Source: Acidobacteriota bacterium
GTDB lineage: Bacteria; Acidobacteriota; UBA4820; DSQY01
DNA length: 8,792 nt
NCBI GenBank assembly: GCA_021814355.1
Contig: JAKAIJ010000102.1
Location: 1 to 8,792 of the forward strand
Direction: 5' to 3'
In this document: one piece after another, positions 1 to 6,394 of the stretch
Layout of the letters: every line of letters starts with the position of its first letter
How positions within the stretch are numbered: the first letter of the stretch is position 1
Program-made: the position numbers and the translations under genes
The notes under the pieces: model-generated
Told to the model about the DNA's origin: nothing
Databases searched by the model: none
What the model saw: the letters and a program-made list of their open reading frames with translations, nothing else

Positions 1-324
1 ATGATCGAGGTGAACTTCGGGGAGGAGCAGAAGGGCGGCGTCCCGGCCCTCATGGCGCTCCCCCTCGTCCGGGAGGCGTTCGCCTTGCCGAACCTCTCGC
101 TGGTGGGACTCATGGGGGTCCCGCCGCTGGAGGAGGAGGCCGAAGCGAGCCGGCCCCACTACCGGGCCCTGAAGCGGCTCTTCGAGGAGATCCGCGCGGT
201 CCACCCCAGCCCCGCGGTGTTCCGGTTCCTCTCCATGGGGATGAGCCACGACTACACGGTCGCCGTGGAGGAGGGGGCCACGCTCGTGCGCGTCGGCACC
301 GCCCTCTTCGGCCCCAGGAGGTAG
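1..324 (+). CDS. yggS: YggS/PLPBP-family pyridoxal-phosphate homeostasis protein, C-terminal part
   Basis: This is the last 107 residues of a YggS (PROSC/PLPBP) protein, a cytoplasmic single-domain TIM-barrel protein that binds pyridoxal 5'-phosphate and helps keep PLP and amino-acid pools in balance; the family has no firmly known enzyme activity. Visible family marks are VNFGEEQKGG near the start (residues 4-13), GLMGVPP (36-42), and the phosphate-binding stretch SMGMSHD (78-84) followed by LVRVGTALFG (95-104). Family members are about 220-235 residues, so roughly half the protein, including the PLP-lysine region, lies before the window. The ATG at position 1 falls inside the conserved fold and is almost certainly an internal Met codon, not the start. 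The divIVA gene begins one base after the stop, so the two are very likely co-transcribed. Family assignment is confident. Confidence 0.93.
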   Translation: MIEVNFGEEQKGGVPALMALPLVREAFALPNLSLVGLMGVPPLEEEAEASRPHYRALKRLFEEIRAVHPSPAVFRFLSMGMSHDYTVAVEEGATLVRVGTALFGPRR

Positions 325-325
325 C

Positions 326-826
326 ATGACGCCCAAGCACGGAATCACCCCCATCGAGATCCAGGGCCACAGTTTCCGCAAGGTGATGCGGGGCTACGAC
401 CCCGAGGACGTGAAGATCTTCCTCGGCGCGGTGGCCGAGTCCTACCACGAGCTGGTCCTCCAGAACACGCGGCTGCAGAAGGAGGTCGAGAACCTCACGG
501 GGAGCCTCGACGAGTTCCGCCGCCGGGAGAACCTGCTGAAGGAGGCGCTCTACACGGCGCAGAAGACCGCCGACGACGTGAAGGCCCAGGCCCTGCGCGA
601 GGCCCAATCCATCGTCCAGGAGGCCCACGTGAAGGGCGAGTCCGCTCTGCAGGAGGTCCAGCTCCGCGCCCACCAGGTGGAGCGCCAGATCCTCGACCTC
701 AAGATGGAGCGCGAGAACCTTTTGGGTTCGGTCCGCGACCTCATCCGACGCGTCTCCGCGCTCGTGGAGGCCGTGGAGGAGAAGCGATCCGGGGAGAACG
801 TCGAGTCCTTCGGGAAGCCGACGTAA
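326..826 (+). CDS. divIVA: DivIVA-domain coiled-coil protein
   Basis: A 166-residue cytoplasmic protein of the DivIVA family, whose members bind curved or negatively charged membrane with a short N-terminal domain and oligomerise through coiled coils to place division, growth or signalling proteins. The N-terminal signature is clear: TPIEIQGHSFRKVMRGYDPE (residues 8-27) with the conserved R22-G23-Y24-D25, then VKIFL. Residues about 35-145 are charged and Leu/Glu-rich with heptad-like spacing, as expected for a coiled coil; the tail after about residue 150 is polar. The ATG at 326 is preceded by AGGAGG (316-321), which lies inside the last codons of yggS, so translation is probably coupled. 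YggS-DivIVA neighbours are common in Deltaproteobacteria and Firmicutes cell-division clusters (recalled, not searched). The role in this probably Gram-negative host is unknown. Confidence 0.88.
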   Translation: MTPKHGITPIEIQGHSFRKVMRGYDPEDVKIFLGAVAESYHELVLQNTRLQKEVENLTGSLDEFRRRENLLKEALYTAQKTADDVKAQALREAQSIVQEAHVKGESALQEVQLRAHQVERQILDLKMERENLLGSVRDLIRRVSALVEAVEEKRSGENVESFGKPT

Positions 827-871
827 CGAGGGGAGCCGAGGGCGGACGAGGGGCAGCCCATCGCCGGAACC

Positions 872-908
872 GGAAGACGCCCAGCGGTGGACTCCGCTGT
901 GGTCTTCC
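872..908 (+). terminator. Strong hairpin 45 nt after divIVA, probable terminator
   Basis: GGAAGAC (872-878) pairs perfectly with GTCTTCC (902-908), and inside it CAGCGG (882-887) pairs with CCGCTG (894-899) around a 6-nt loop; only a small 3x2 internal loop separates the two stems. The sequence after it (909-924) is C/T-rich but has no clean U-tract, so this is either an imperfect intrinsic terminator for the yggS-divIVA unit or a structured RNA element. The rest of the gap (827-871 and 909-1020) shows nothing I can name. Confidence 0.5.
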
Positions 909-1024
909 CCATTCTCGGTTCTTTGACTCAATCCTACCTGCCCCGCCCCGCATCTCCGCGGTAAGCCCTTCGCGCCGCGGGCAACAGGGATGAACGGCCG
1001 CGGCGGTTTCGGGGGCGCGCTATA

Positions 1025-1090
1025 CTATACAGAGCGCCATGTGCTTTGCTCCCTCGTCGGTGTTGCGAAGACTTATGGCGCTCTGTATAG
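1025..1090. repeat. 16-bp perfect inverted repeat upstream of hutI
   Basis: CTATACAGAGCGCCAT at 1025-1040 is repeated exactly in inverted orientation as ATGGCGCTCTGTATAG at 1075-1090, with a 34-nt spacer. Inside the spacer, CTTTGC (1044-1049) can pair with GCGAAG (1065-1070) through one G-U pair, so as RNA the whole 66 nt could fold as one long hairpin. The right arm ends 4 nt before the hutI Shine-Dalgarno (GGGAGG, 1095-1100). A -10-like TATACT (1021-1026) overlaps the left edge, with no convincing -35. The repeat could be a double operator, a leader hairpin controlling hutI, or a small transposon-derived palindrome. The sequence alone does not decide between these. Confidence 0.8.
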
Positions 1091-1107
1091 CAGTGGGAGG
1101 CGCCGGG

Positions 1108-2361
1108 ATGGCGGACCGCGACTTCGACCTGCTGGTGGGCCCCGTCGGCTGCCTCGTGCCCTGCCACCAGGAGGGGCCGCGGAGGGGCGCGGCGATGCGG
1201 GAGCTGCCGGTCCTGCGGGGGGGCGCGGTAGGCGTGCGCGGAGACGAGGTCGTTTTCGTGGGGCCCTGGAAGGAGGTCGCCGCGGCGACGGCCATCCGGC
1301 GCATTTCCGCCCCCGACGCCACCGTCCTGCCCGGCTTCGTGGACCCCCACACCCACATTCCGTTCGTGGGCGACCGCGCACACGAGCTGGCCCTGCGCCT
1401 GCGCGGGGCCAGCTACATGGAGATCGGCCGGGCCGGCGGCGGCATCCTCTCCACCATGGCTGCGGTGCGGGCCGCCTCGGAGGACGATCTTCTCGGCGCG
1501 GCGCGGGCCCTCGCCCGGAGGCGCCTGGCCCACGGCGTCACCACCTTCGAGGCCAAGAGCGGCTACGGCCTCGACCTCGAGAACGAGTTGAAGCAGTTGC
1601 GGGTCCTCGCGGCCCTGGCGGCGGAGGGACCCCAGACGATCCTCTCCACCTGTCTCGCGGCCCATTTCGTGCCCCCCGAATACAGGGCCGATCCCGACGC
1701 CTATGTGACGCTCGTCTGCGAGGCCATTCTACCGGCGGTAGCTTCGGCGAAGCTGGCGCGCTTCTGCGACGTCTTCTGCGAGGAGGGGGCCTTCACCATA
1801 GAACAGTCCCGCCGCGTCTTGGAGGCGGGCAGGCGCCACGGGCTTCTGCCGCGGCTCCACGCCGACGAGATCGTGGACACGGGCGGCGCGGCCCTGGCCG
1901 CCGAGGTGGGGGCCGTTTCGGCGGATCATCTGCTGACGGCCTCCGACGCGGGCGTCGCGCGGATGGCCGAGGCGGGCGTCTGCGCCACGCTCCTGCCGGG
2001 CACGGCCTTCTACCTGCGTAAACCCTACGCCCCGGCGCGCCGCTTCCTCGATGCGGGCGTTCCCGTCGCCGTGGCCTCGGACTGCAACCCCGGCTCCTGC
2101 TACACCGCGAACCACCTCATGGTGCTTACCCTTGCGGTCTTCGGGATGGGCATGCTCCCCGAGGAGGCGCTCTGGGCCTCCACCCTCAACGCCGCCTGCG
2201 CCCTAGGCGAGGGAGACCGGCTCGGGTCGCTGGGCGTCGGAAAGCGGGCGGACCTCTGTCTCTGGGAAGTCCCCTCCTACCTCCATCTCTTCTACCCCTT
2301 CGCCGAGAACCCGCTGGGTACGGTCGTCTGCGGGGGCGAGGTCGTCTGGGAGTCTTGTTAG
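1108..2361 (+). CDS. hutI: Imidazolonepropionase HutI
   Basis: Cytoplasmic amidohydrolase that opens the ring of 4-imidazolone-5-propanoate to N-formimino-L-glutamate, the third step of histidine degradation. At 417 residues it is the usual family length. The metal-binding pattern is complete: PGFVDPHTHIPF with H81 and H83, RLHADE with H251, SADHLL with H274, and ASDCNPGS with D325; the substrate-binding region EAKSGYGLD is also present. I start it at the ATG at 1108, which has GGGAGG 7 nt upstream and gives the normal N-terminus MADRDFDLL. Upstream in-frame ATGs at 1039 and 1075 lie in the arms of the inverted repeat, have no Shine-Dalgarno, and would add an unrelated leader. No hutH, hutU, hutF or hutG lies in the window, so it appears isolated from the rest of its pathway unless those genes are elsewhere. 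It ends 142 bp before yvcK. Confidence 0.96.
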   Translation: MADRDFDLLVGPVGCLVPCHQEGPRRGAAMRELPVLRGGAVGVRGDEVVFVGPWKEVAAATAIRRISAPDATVLPGFVDPHTHIPFVGDRAHELALRLRGASYMEIGRAGGGILSTMAAVRAASEDDLLGAARALARRRLAHGVTTFEAKSGYGLDLENELKQLRVLAALAAEGPQTILSTCLAAHFVPPEYRADPDAYVTLVCEAILPAVASAKLARFCDVFCEEGAFTIEQSRRVLEAGRRHGLLPRLHADEIVDTGGAALAAEVGAVSADHLLTASDAGVARMAEAGVCATLLPGTAFYLRKPYAPARRFLDAGVPVAVASDCNPGSCYTANHLMVLTLAVFGMGMLPEEALWASTLNAACALGEGDRLGSLGVGKRADLCLWEVPSYLHLFYPFAENPLGTVVCGGEVVWESC

Positions 2362-2479
2362 GTGGAGGACGGGGAGGAGAGCCGCCTCTGCGTCGGAGCG
2401 ACAGGGCTCTGGAAGGAGCGGCGCGCTCTTCTCGATCCTTTCCCGCGGCAAGGGCCCCCGCCTCGGTGCCGGGACTCGG

Positions 2480-2498
2480 TATAATGACGAGGGAGGAG
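2480..2498 (+). promoter_or_regulatory. Candidate -10 box and RBS directly before yvcK/glmR
   Basis: A perfect TATAAT (2480-2485) lies 18 nt before the yvcK ATG, followed by the Shine-Dalgarno GGGAGGAG (2491-2498). If used, transcription would start near 2492, giving a leader of only about 12 nt that is nearly all ribosome binding site. No -35 match is seen at the right distance (around 2457-2462), so this is a candidate only. The rest of the 142-bp gap holds one modest inverted repeat, AGAGCC (2378-2383) with GGCTCT (2405-2410), without a T-tract; it may mark the end of the hutI transcript. Confidence 0.4.
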
Positions 2499-2503
2499 AC
2501 GGG

Positions 2504-3484
2504 ATGGGCGGTCTGGGTCGGGTGGTGGCTCTGGGCGGCGGCACGGGTCTCCCGGCCCTGCTCGAGGCGATCAAGCCGGCCGCCGGCGCCCCCGGCTGCT
2601 TCGACGGCGTCACCGCCGTCGTCACCGTCGCCGACAGTGGCGGCTCCTCGGGGCGGCTGCGGCGGGAGATGGGGGTGCCCGCTCCTGGCGACATCCGCAA
2701 CTGCCTGGTGGCCCTCTCCGACGCCCCGGAGGTCCTGCGGCGGCTCTTCCAGTACCGGTTCGTCCAGGGAGAGCTGGAGGGCCACTCCCTGGGCAACCTC
2801 TTCCTGGCGGCCCTCGCCGAAGTGGCGGGCGATTTCCCCAGTGGCGTCCGCCAGGTCCACGACATTCTGGCCATCCGGGGGCGCATCGTCCCCTCCACGG
2901 CCCGCCCCGTGGAGCTGGTGGCGGTCATGGGCGACGGCGCGGAGCTGCGCGGTGAGTGGGACATCACACGGGACCCGCGGCCCATCCGCCGCTTGCGGCT
3001 CGACCCGCCCGATTGCGCGGCGCTCCCCGAGGCGTGCGAGGCCCTGAGGGCCGCCGACCTGATTCTTCTGGGGCCGGGCTCTCTCTACACCTCGGTCCTG
3101 CCCAACCTTCTGGTGCGGGACCTCGCGGCGGCCATTCGCACCTCCCGGGCGCGCAAGGTCTACCTCTGCAACCTCGCCACCCAGCCGGGCGAGACCGATG
3201 GGTTCAGCGCCTCCGACCACGCGCGGGTCCTTTTGGACCACTGTGACGAAGGACTCTTCGACACGGTTCTGTGCAACAGCGCCCCGCTGCCGCCGTCGCT
3301 CGACAGGCTCTACGCCGGCTCCGGCTCCCGTCCCGTGCCCGTGGATGCCGACGCGCTGCGGGGGCTCGGCCTGGCAGTGGTGGCGCAGGACCTGCTGGGG
3401 ACGGGCGAGTACGCCCGCCACGACCCCGTCAAGCTGCGCTCCGCCCTCGTGCGCTTGGCGCAGACCGCCGTGGAGAAGCCATGA
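2504..3484 (+). CDS. yvcK: YvcK/GlmR family nucleotide-sugar-binding regulator (gluconeogenesis factor)
   Basis: A 326-residue cytoplasmic protein of the YvcK (GlmR)/CofD-like superfamily. In Bacillus subtilis the homologue binds UDP-GlcNAc and, when free of it, stimulates GlmS, steering carbon into cell-wall precursors; it is needed for normal shape on gluconeogenic carbon sources. Family motifs appear in order: LGGGTGL (10-16) at the nucleotide-binding loop, ADSGGSSGRLR (43-53), PGDIRNCL (61-68), GHSLGNL (93-99), GPGSLYTSVLPNLLV (190-204) and CNLATQPGET (222-231). The ATG at 2504 has GGGAGGAG just upstream. The stop codon overlaps the glmU start (ATGA, 3481-3484), indicating translational coupling with the enzyme that makes UDP-GlcNAc, which fits a role in amino-sugar control. 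CofD, which works in F420 synthesis, is the alternative within the superfamily, but length and motifs fit YvcK better. Confidence 0.93.
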   Translation: MGGLGRVVALGGGTGLPALLEAIKPAAGAPGCFDGVTAVVTVADSGGSSGRLRREMGVPAPGDIRNCLVALSDAPEVLRRLFQYRFVQGELEGHSLGNLFLAALAEVAGDFPSGVRQVHDILAIRGRIVPSTARPVELVAVMGDGAELRGEWDITRDPRPIRRLRLDPPDCAALPEACEALRAADLILLGPGSLYTSVLPNLLVRDLAAAIRTSRARKVYLCNLATQPGETDGFSASDHARVLLDHCDEGLFDTVLCNSAPLPPSLDRLYAGSGSRPVPVDADALRGLGLAVVAQDLLGTGEYARHDPVKLRSALVRLAQTAVEKP

Positions 3485-4860
3485 AGAGAGCCGTCGTCGT
3501 CCTCGCCGCGGGCAAGGGAACCCGCATGAACTCCCCCCGGGCCAAGGTGCTCCATCCCCTCCTCGGGCGGCCCATGCTGGGCCACCTGCTCGAGAGCCTC
3601 GCCGCGCTGCGCGCGGACCTCACCCTCGTGGTGGTGGGCCACCAGCGCGAGGCGGTGGGCGCCGTGGCCGAGGCCGCCGGGGCCCGGGTCGTGATCCAGG
3701 AGCCCCAGTTGGGGACCGGCCACGCACTTGCGGCCTGCCGCGGGGCCCTCTCCGGGCTGGGCTCCTGCGAGGTGCTGCTGGTGGCGGGGGATGTGCCCCT
3801 GCTGCCGGTGGAGGCCGTAGCCGGATACTGGAAGGAGTTCTCCGCCGCCAGGTCGCCCGCGGGCCTGGTGGTGCTCGAACTGGACGACCCCGCGGGCTAC
3901 GGCCGCGTGGTCCGCGACCACCGGGGCCGGGTCCGGGCGGTGGTGGAGCAGAGGGACGCCAGCGAGGAGGAGCGGGCCATCCGCGAGGTCAACTCGGGCG
4001 TCTACCTTTTCCGCTCCCCCGGCATCTTCGAGGTGCTCGAGCAGCTCGGGAACGCCAACGCCCAGGGGGAGTACTACCTTCCGGACGTGTTCGCCCTGCT
4101 GCTGAAGGAGGGGACGCCGGCCCTCTCCTGGCGCGCGCAGGCCCCCGCGCGGTGGCTGGGCATCAACTCCCAGGCCGAGCTGGCCCGCGCCAACGAGCAG
4201 CTGCGGACTCAGGTAATCGCGGAGCTCATGGCCTCCGGGGTCACCATCCTTATGCCCGAGACCGTCTGGGTGGAACCCTCCGTCCGCGTGGCGCCGGGCT
4301 GCACCCTCCATCCGTTCGCCCGGCTTTGCGGGGCCACGGCCCTCGAGCCCGGGGTCGAGGTGGGCGCCTACTCCTGCCTCACCGACGCGGCCCTGGGGGA
4401 GGGGACGCGGGTGAAGGAGCACTGCGTCCTGGAGGGGACGAAGGCGGGGCCGCGCTGCGTCCTGGGCCCTTTTTGCCGAACCCGGCCGGGCACCGAGCTG
4501 GCCGAGCAGGTCCACCTGGGAAACTTCGTGGAGACCAAGAAGGCCCGGCTTGGGAAAGGGGTCAAGGCCAACCACCTTTCCTACCTCGGCGACGCCACCG
4601 TCGGCGGCGGCTCCAACATCGGCGCCGGGACCATCACCTGCAACTACGACGGCGCCCGCAAGCACCCCACCGTCCTGGGCGAGGGGGTCTTCATCGGCAG
4701 CGACACCCAGCTCGTCGCCCCCGTCACCGTGGGCGACGGGGCCTACGTGGGCGCGGGGACCACGGTCACCAAGGACGTCCCCGCCGGCGCCCTGGCGATC
4801 TCTCGCGCCCCCCAGAAGAACATCGAGGGCTGGGTGGCGCGCAAGGCGCCGCGCAAGTAG
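3481..4860 (+). CDS. glmU: Bifunctional UDP-N-acetylglucosamine pyrophosphorylase / glucosamine-1-phosphate N-acetyltransferase GlmU
   Basis: Cytoplasmic enzyme that acetylates glucosamine-1-phosphate with acetyl-CoA and then joins the product to UTP, giving UDP-GlcNAc for peptidoglycan and lipopolysaccharide. It has 459 residues, the family norm. The N-terminal uridyltransferase domain (about 1-230) has LAAGKGTRM (8-16), VAGDVPLL with the probable metal ligand D104, EVNSGVYLF with N171, and WLGINSQAEL with N229. The C-terminal left-handed beta-helix (about 250-459) has the acetyltransferase site LGNFVETKKARLGKG, KANHLSYLGD with the probable catalytic H365 and Y368, and NIGAGTITCNYDG, ending in SRAPQKNIEGW. 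All expected residues are present, so both activities should be intact. The ATG at 3481 overlaps the yvcK stop by 4 bp. glmS, often beside glmU in other bacteria, is not in the window. Confidence 0.98.
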   Translation: MKRAVVVLAAGKGTRMNSPRAKVLHPLLGRPMLGHLLESLAALRADLTLVVVGHQREAVGAVAEAAGARVVIQEPQLGTGHALAACRGALSGLGSCEVLLVAGDVPLLPVEAVAGYWKEFSAARSPAGLVVLELDDPAGYGRVVRDHRGRVRAVVEQRDASEEERAIREVNSGVYLFRSPGIFEVLEQLGNANAQGEYYLPDVFALLLKEGTPALSWRAQAPARWLGINSQAELARANEQLRTQVIAELMASGVTILMPETVWVEPSVRVAPGCTLHPFARLCGATALEPGVEVGAYSCLTDAALGEGTRVKEHCVLEGTKAGPRCVLGPFCRTRPGTELAEQVHLGNFVETKKARLGKGVKANHLSYLGDATVGGGSNIGAGTITCNYDGARKHPTVLGEGVFIGSDTQLVAPVTVGDGAYVGAGTTVTKDVPAGALAISRAPQKNIEGWVARKAPRK

Positions 4861-4898
4861 CCGGAGCGACGGCCGGCACGCTTTCCCGCCCATTTCGG

Positions 4899-4927
4899 TT
4901 GACAAACCGCCCCCCCGGTCATATAGG
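4899..4927 (+). promoter_or_regulatory. Sigma-70-type promoter for the paralogue pair
   Basis: A perfect -35 TTGACA (4899-4904) is followed, at the ideal 17-bp spacing, by the -10-like TATAGG (4922-4927, four of six consensus bases). It lies in an otherwise G/C-dominated intergenic region 39 bp after the glmU stop. Transcription would begin near 4934, about 200 nt before the ATG at 5133. This is the best-spaced sigma-70-like promoter in the window. Confidence 0.6.
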
Positions 4928-4933
4928 GTAGGC

Positions 4934-5132
4934 AGAACTCTGGCCCGGGGCGGGCCGGTGTCTTGGGGCACGGGTTCCCCCCGCTGGCGGGGGAGGGCGG
5001 GGGCGTTCCCGCGGAGGCGCGCCCATCCGCCGCATCGAGAGGAAGGGGGCTCTTTCCGCGCTCCGCGCCTTCGAGCCGCGCCGGGACGGGCCGAGGGGAC
5101 GCAGGCCAGAAGCGTAATGGGAGGGAGGCGGT
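4934..5132 (+). other. Long GC-rich, hairpin-rich leader before the paralogue pair
   Basis: About 200 nt separate the inferred transcription start from the ATG at 5133, and I see no convincing short gene here. The leader can form strong hairpins: an 8-bp stem closed by C4940-G4958 with core GGCCCG/CGGGCC (4942-4947/4951-4956) and a GGG loop, and CCCCCG/CGGGGG (4978-4983/4988-4993) with a CTGG loop. It ends in the Shine-Dalgarno GGGAGG (5119-5124) with a further GGAGG just after it. It does not match a riboswitch I can recognise. It may be a structured 5' untranslated region, or simply base-composition noise in a GC-rich genome. Confidence 0.35.
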
Positions 5133-5693
5133 ATGGCAAAGGTCAAGGGGACGGCGGTCTCGGCGTCGGTGACCTACTTGAAGCAGCGGCTGGGGGAGGA
5201 GCGGTTCGCCCAGATCGTCTCCCAGATGCCCGCCGCCGAGGCGGGGGTGATCCGGGGCACCGTCCTGCCGAGCCAGTGGTACGAGTTCTCCCTCCTCCTC
5301 GAGCTCATGAAGCGCGCGGAGCCGCACCTCCAGTCGGCCTCGGGCCGCTCGCTGGCGTGGGAGATGGGGCGCTACTCCGCGGAGGCGGGATTGAAGACGG
5401 TCTACAAGATCTTCTTCAAGGTGGCGGACCCGGGCTACATCATCAAGAAGGCGTCCCACGTTTTCTCCAACTACTACGACTCGGGGGCCATGGAGGTGGT
5501 GGACTCGGGACCGAAGCACGCGGTCCTGCGGCTCACCGGCTTCAACCAGCCCTGTCCGCCCTTCTGTGACCGGCTCCTGGGGTGGATGGAGCGCACGGTG
5601 GAGCTCACCGGCGCCAAGGGCGTCGTGATGAGCCACCCCGAGTGCCTCTCCAGGGGAGACGACTGCTGCAAGTACCGGGGCGAGTGGACCTGA
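5133..5693 (+). CDS. Uncharacterised 186-residue protein with V4R-like C-terminus (paralogue 1)
   Basis: A soluble 186-residue protein with no signal peptide or membrane segment. I do not recognise a named function. The C-terminal part resembles the V4R (4-vinyl reductase-like) small-molecule-binding domain: GWMERTVELTGA (150-161), then SHPECLSRGDDCCKYRGEW (167-185), close to the C-x(n)-GD-x2-C ending of V4R proteins. C141, C145, C171, C179 and H168 are shared with the next gene, while C178 is unique to this copy. Other shared blocks are GRSLxWEMGRYxAExGLKTV (71-90), FFKVA (94-98) and YYDSG (114-118). Aligned by hand without gaps, it is 104 of 186 residues (56%) identical to the next protein. 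The ATG at 5133 has a strong GGGAGGGAGG upstream and aligns with the start of the paralogue. V4R relatives sense small molecules or accompany tetrapyrrole enzymes, so ligand binding is a reasonable but unproven guess. Confidence 0.85.
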   Translation: MAKVKGTAVSASVTYLKQRLGEERFAQIVSQMPAAEAGVIRGTVLPSQWYEFSLLLELMKRAEPHLQSASGRSLAWEMGRYSAEAGLKTVYKIFFKVADPGYIIKKASHVFSNYYDSGAMEVVDSGPKHAVLRLTGFNQPCPPFCDRLLGWMERTVELTGAKGVVMSHPECLSRGDDCCKYRGEWT

Positions 5694-5724
5694 GCGCCGC
5701 GCGGGCGCGCCCGGAGATTCCGCC

Positions 5725-6285
5725 GTGGCCCGAGTGAAGGGGACCGTCGTCGTCGGCTCCGTCGCCTACCTGAAAGAGCGGCTCGGCGAGCAAGGATATG
5801 AAAAGCTCCTCGACACCCTCTCCCAGGAGGAGGCCGCCTCCCTGAGGTTCGCGGTGCTCCAGGGACACTGGTACCCCTTCGATCTGCTCCTCCACCTCAT
5901 GGCCGCCGCCCAGGGCAAGGTCCCGCTGCCGCCGGGGCGCTCCCTCGGCTGGGAGATGGGGCGTTACACCGCGGAGACGGGGCTCAAGACCGTCTACAAG
6001 GTCTTCTTCAAAGTGGCCGAGACCCGGTACATTCTCAAGCGGGCGACCCAGCTCTTCAGCACCTACTACGACTCGGGAACCATGCGGGTGGTGGAGTCCG
6101 AGCTCCACCGCGCCACCGTGCAGGTGGCGGGATTCGACCAGCCCTGCGTCCAGTTCTGCGATCGCGCCCAGGGTTGGATGGAGCGCGTCGTCGAGCTCAC
6201 GGGGGCCAGGCGCGTGGAGATGAGCCATCCCCAATGCGCCGCCCGCGGAGACGCCTTCTGCGAGTACCGGGGGCGCTGGGCGTAG
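5725..6285 (+). CDS. Uncharacterised 186-residue protein with V4R-like C-terminus (paralogue 2)
   Basis: Tandem paralogue of the preceding gene, identical in length (186 residues) and 56% identical by hand count with no gaps, so the pair arose by duplication and both copies are under constraint. It begins at a GTG (5725), supported by GGAGA (5713-5717) 7 nt upstream and by the shared start MA(K/R)VKGT. Conserved in both are W49-Y50, W76-E77-M78-G79-R80, Y114-Y115-D116-S117-G118, C141-x3-C145, H168 and C171-x7-C179. The ending SHPQCAARGDAFCEYRGRW (167-185) is V4R-like. The most divergent stretches are residues 23-40 and 61-70, probably surface or partner-specific. The genes are 31 bp apart and should form one operon from the promoter at 4899-4927. 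A homo- or heterodimer that binds a small ligand or metal is plausible; the function is unknown. Confidence 0.85.
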   Translation: MARVKGTVVVGSVAYLKERLGEQGYEKLLDTLSQEEAASLRFAVLQGHWYPFDLLLHLMAAAQGKVPLPPGRSLGWEMGRYTAETGLKTVYKVFFKVAETRYILKRATQLFSTYYDSGTMRVVESELHRATVQVAGFDQPCVQFCDRAQGWMERVVELTGARRVEMSHPQCAARGDAFCEYRGRWA

Positions 6286-6338
6286 CCGGAGCGGTTACTC
6301 CCCCCAAAAAGGAAGGTCACTCGATCCGGCGGAAAGAG

Positions 6339-6368
6339 GCAAGGGCCCATCGAAAGACGGACCCTTGC
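6339..6368. terminator. Hairpin between convergent genes, possible shared transcript end
   Basis: GCAAGGGCCC (6339-6348) pairs with GGACCCTTGC (6359-6368) with one mismatch and a 10-nt loop. It lies in the 109-bp gap between the plus-strand paralogue (stop at 6285) and the minus-strand small gene (stop at 6395), where a two-way terminator is expected. On the minus strand it is followed by a short pyrimidine run (CTCTTTCC); neither side has a long U-tract, so efficiency is uncertain. Confidence 0.45.
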
Positions 6369-6394
6369 AGGGAGGTTCGACGAGGTTCGTGAAA

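Noticed and set aside
1..3. ATG at position 1 as the real yggS start
   Set aside because: The residues that follow match the middle of the YggS fold, so the gene must begin before the window.
923..928. TTGACT as a -35 box for hutI
   Set aside because: No -10 element lies 15-19 bp downstream, where the sequence is C/G only.
1025..1090. Integron attC site or insertion-sequence ends
   Set aside because: No RYYYAAC/GTTRRRY core sites, no transposase or integrase nearby, and no clear target-site duplication.
1025..1090. HutC operator
   Set aside because: The arms share only TATA-type bases with the recalled HutC palindrome (TTGTATxTACAA-like), so I do not claim that identity.
990..2021. 343-residue plus-strand frame overlapping hutI
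   Set aside because: Arg/Gly/Pro-rich out-of-frame reading of hutI; it explains nothing that hutI does not.
2186..3421. Long minus-strand open frame opposite hutI and yvcK
   Set aside because: Antisense shadow of two well-supported genes; no RBS or family features.
3310..5139. 609-residue open frame on the minus strand
   Set aside because: It lies antisense to yvcK, glmU and the leader. Its composition is the Gly/Leu/His/Arg bias typical of antisense frames in GC-rich genes, with no recognisable motifs.
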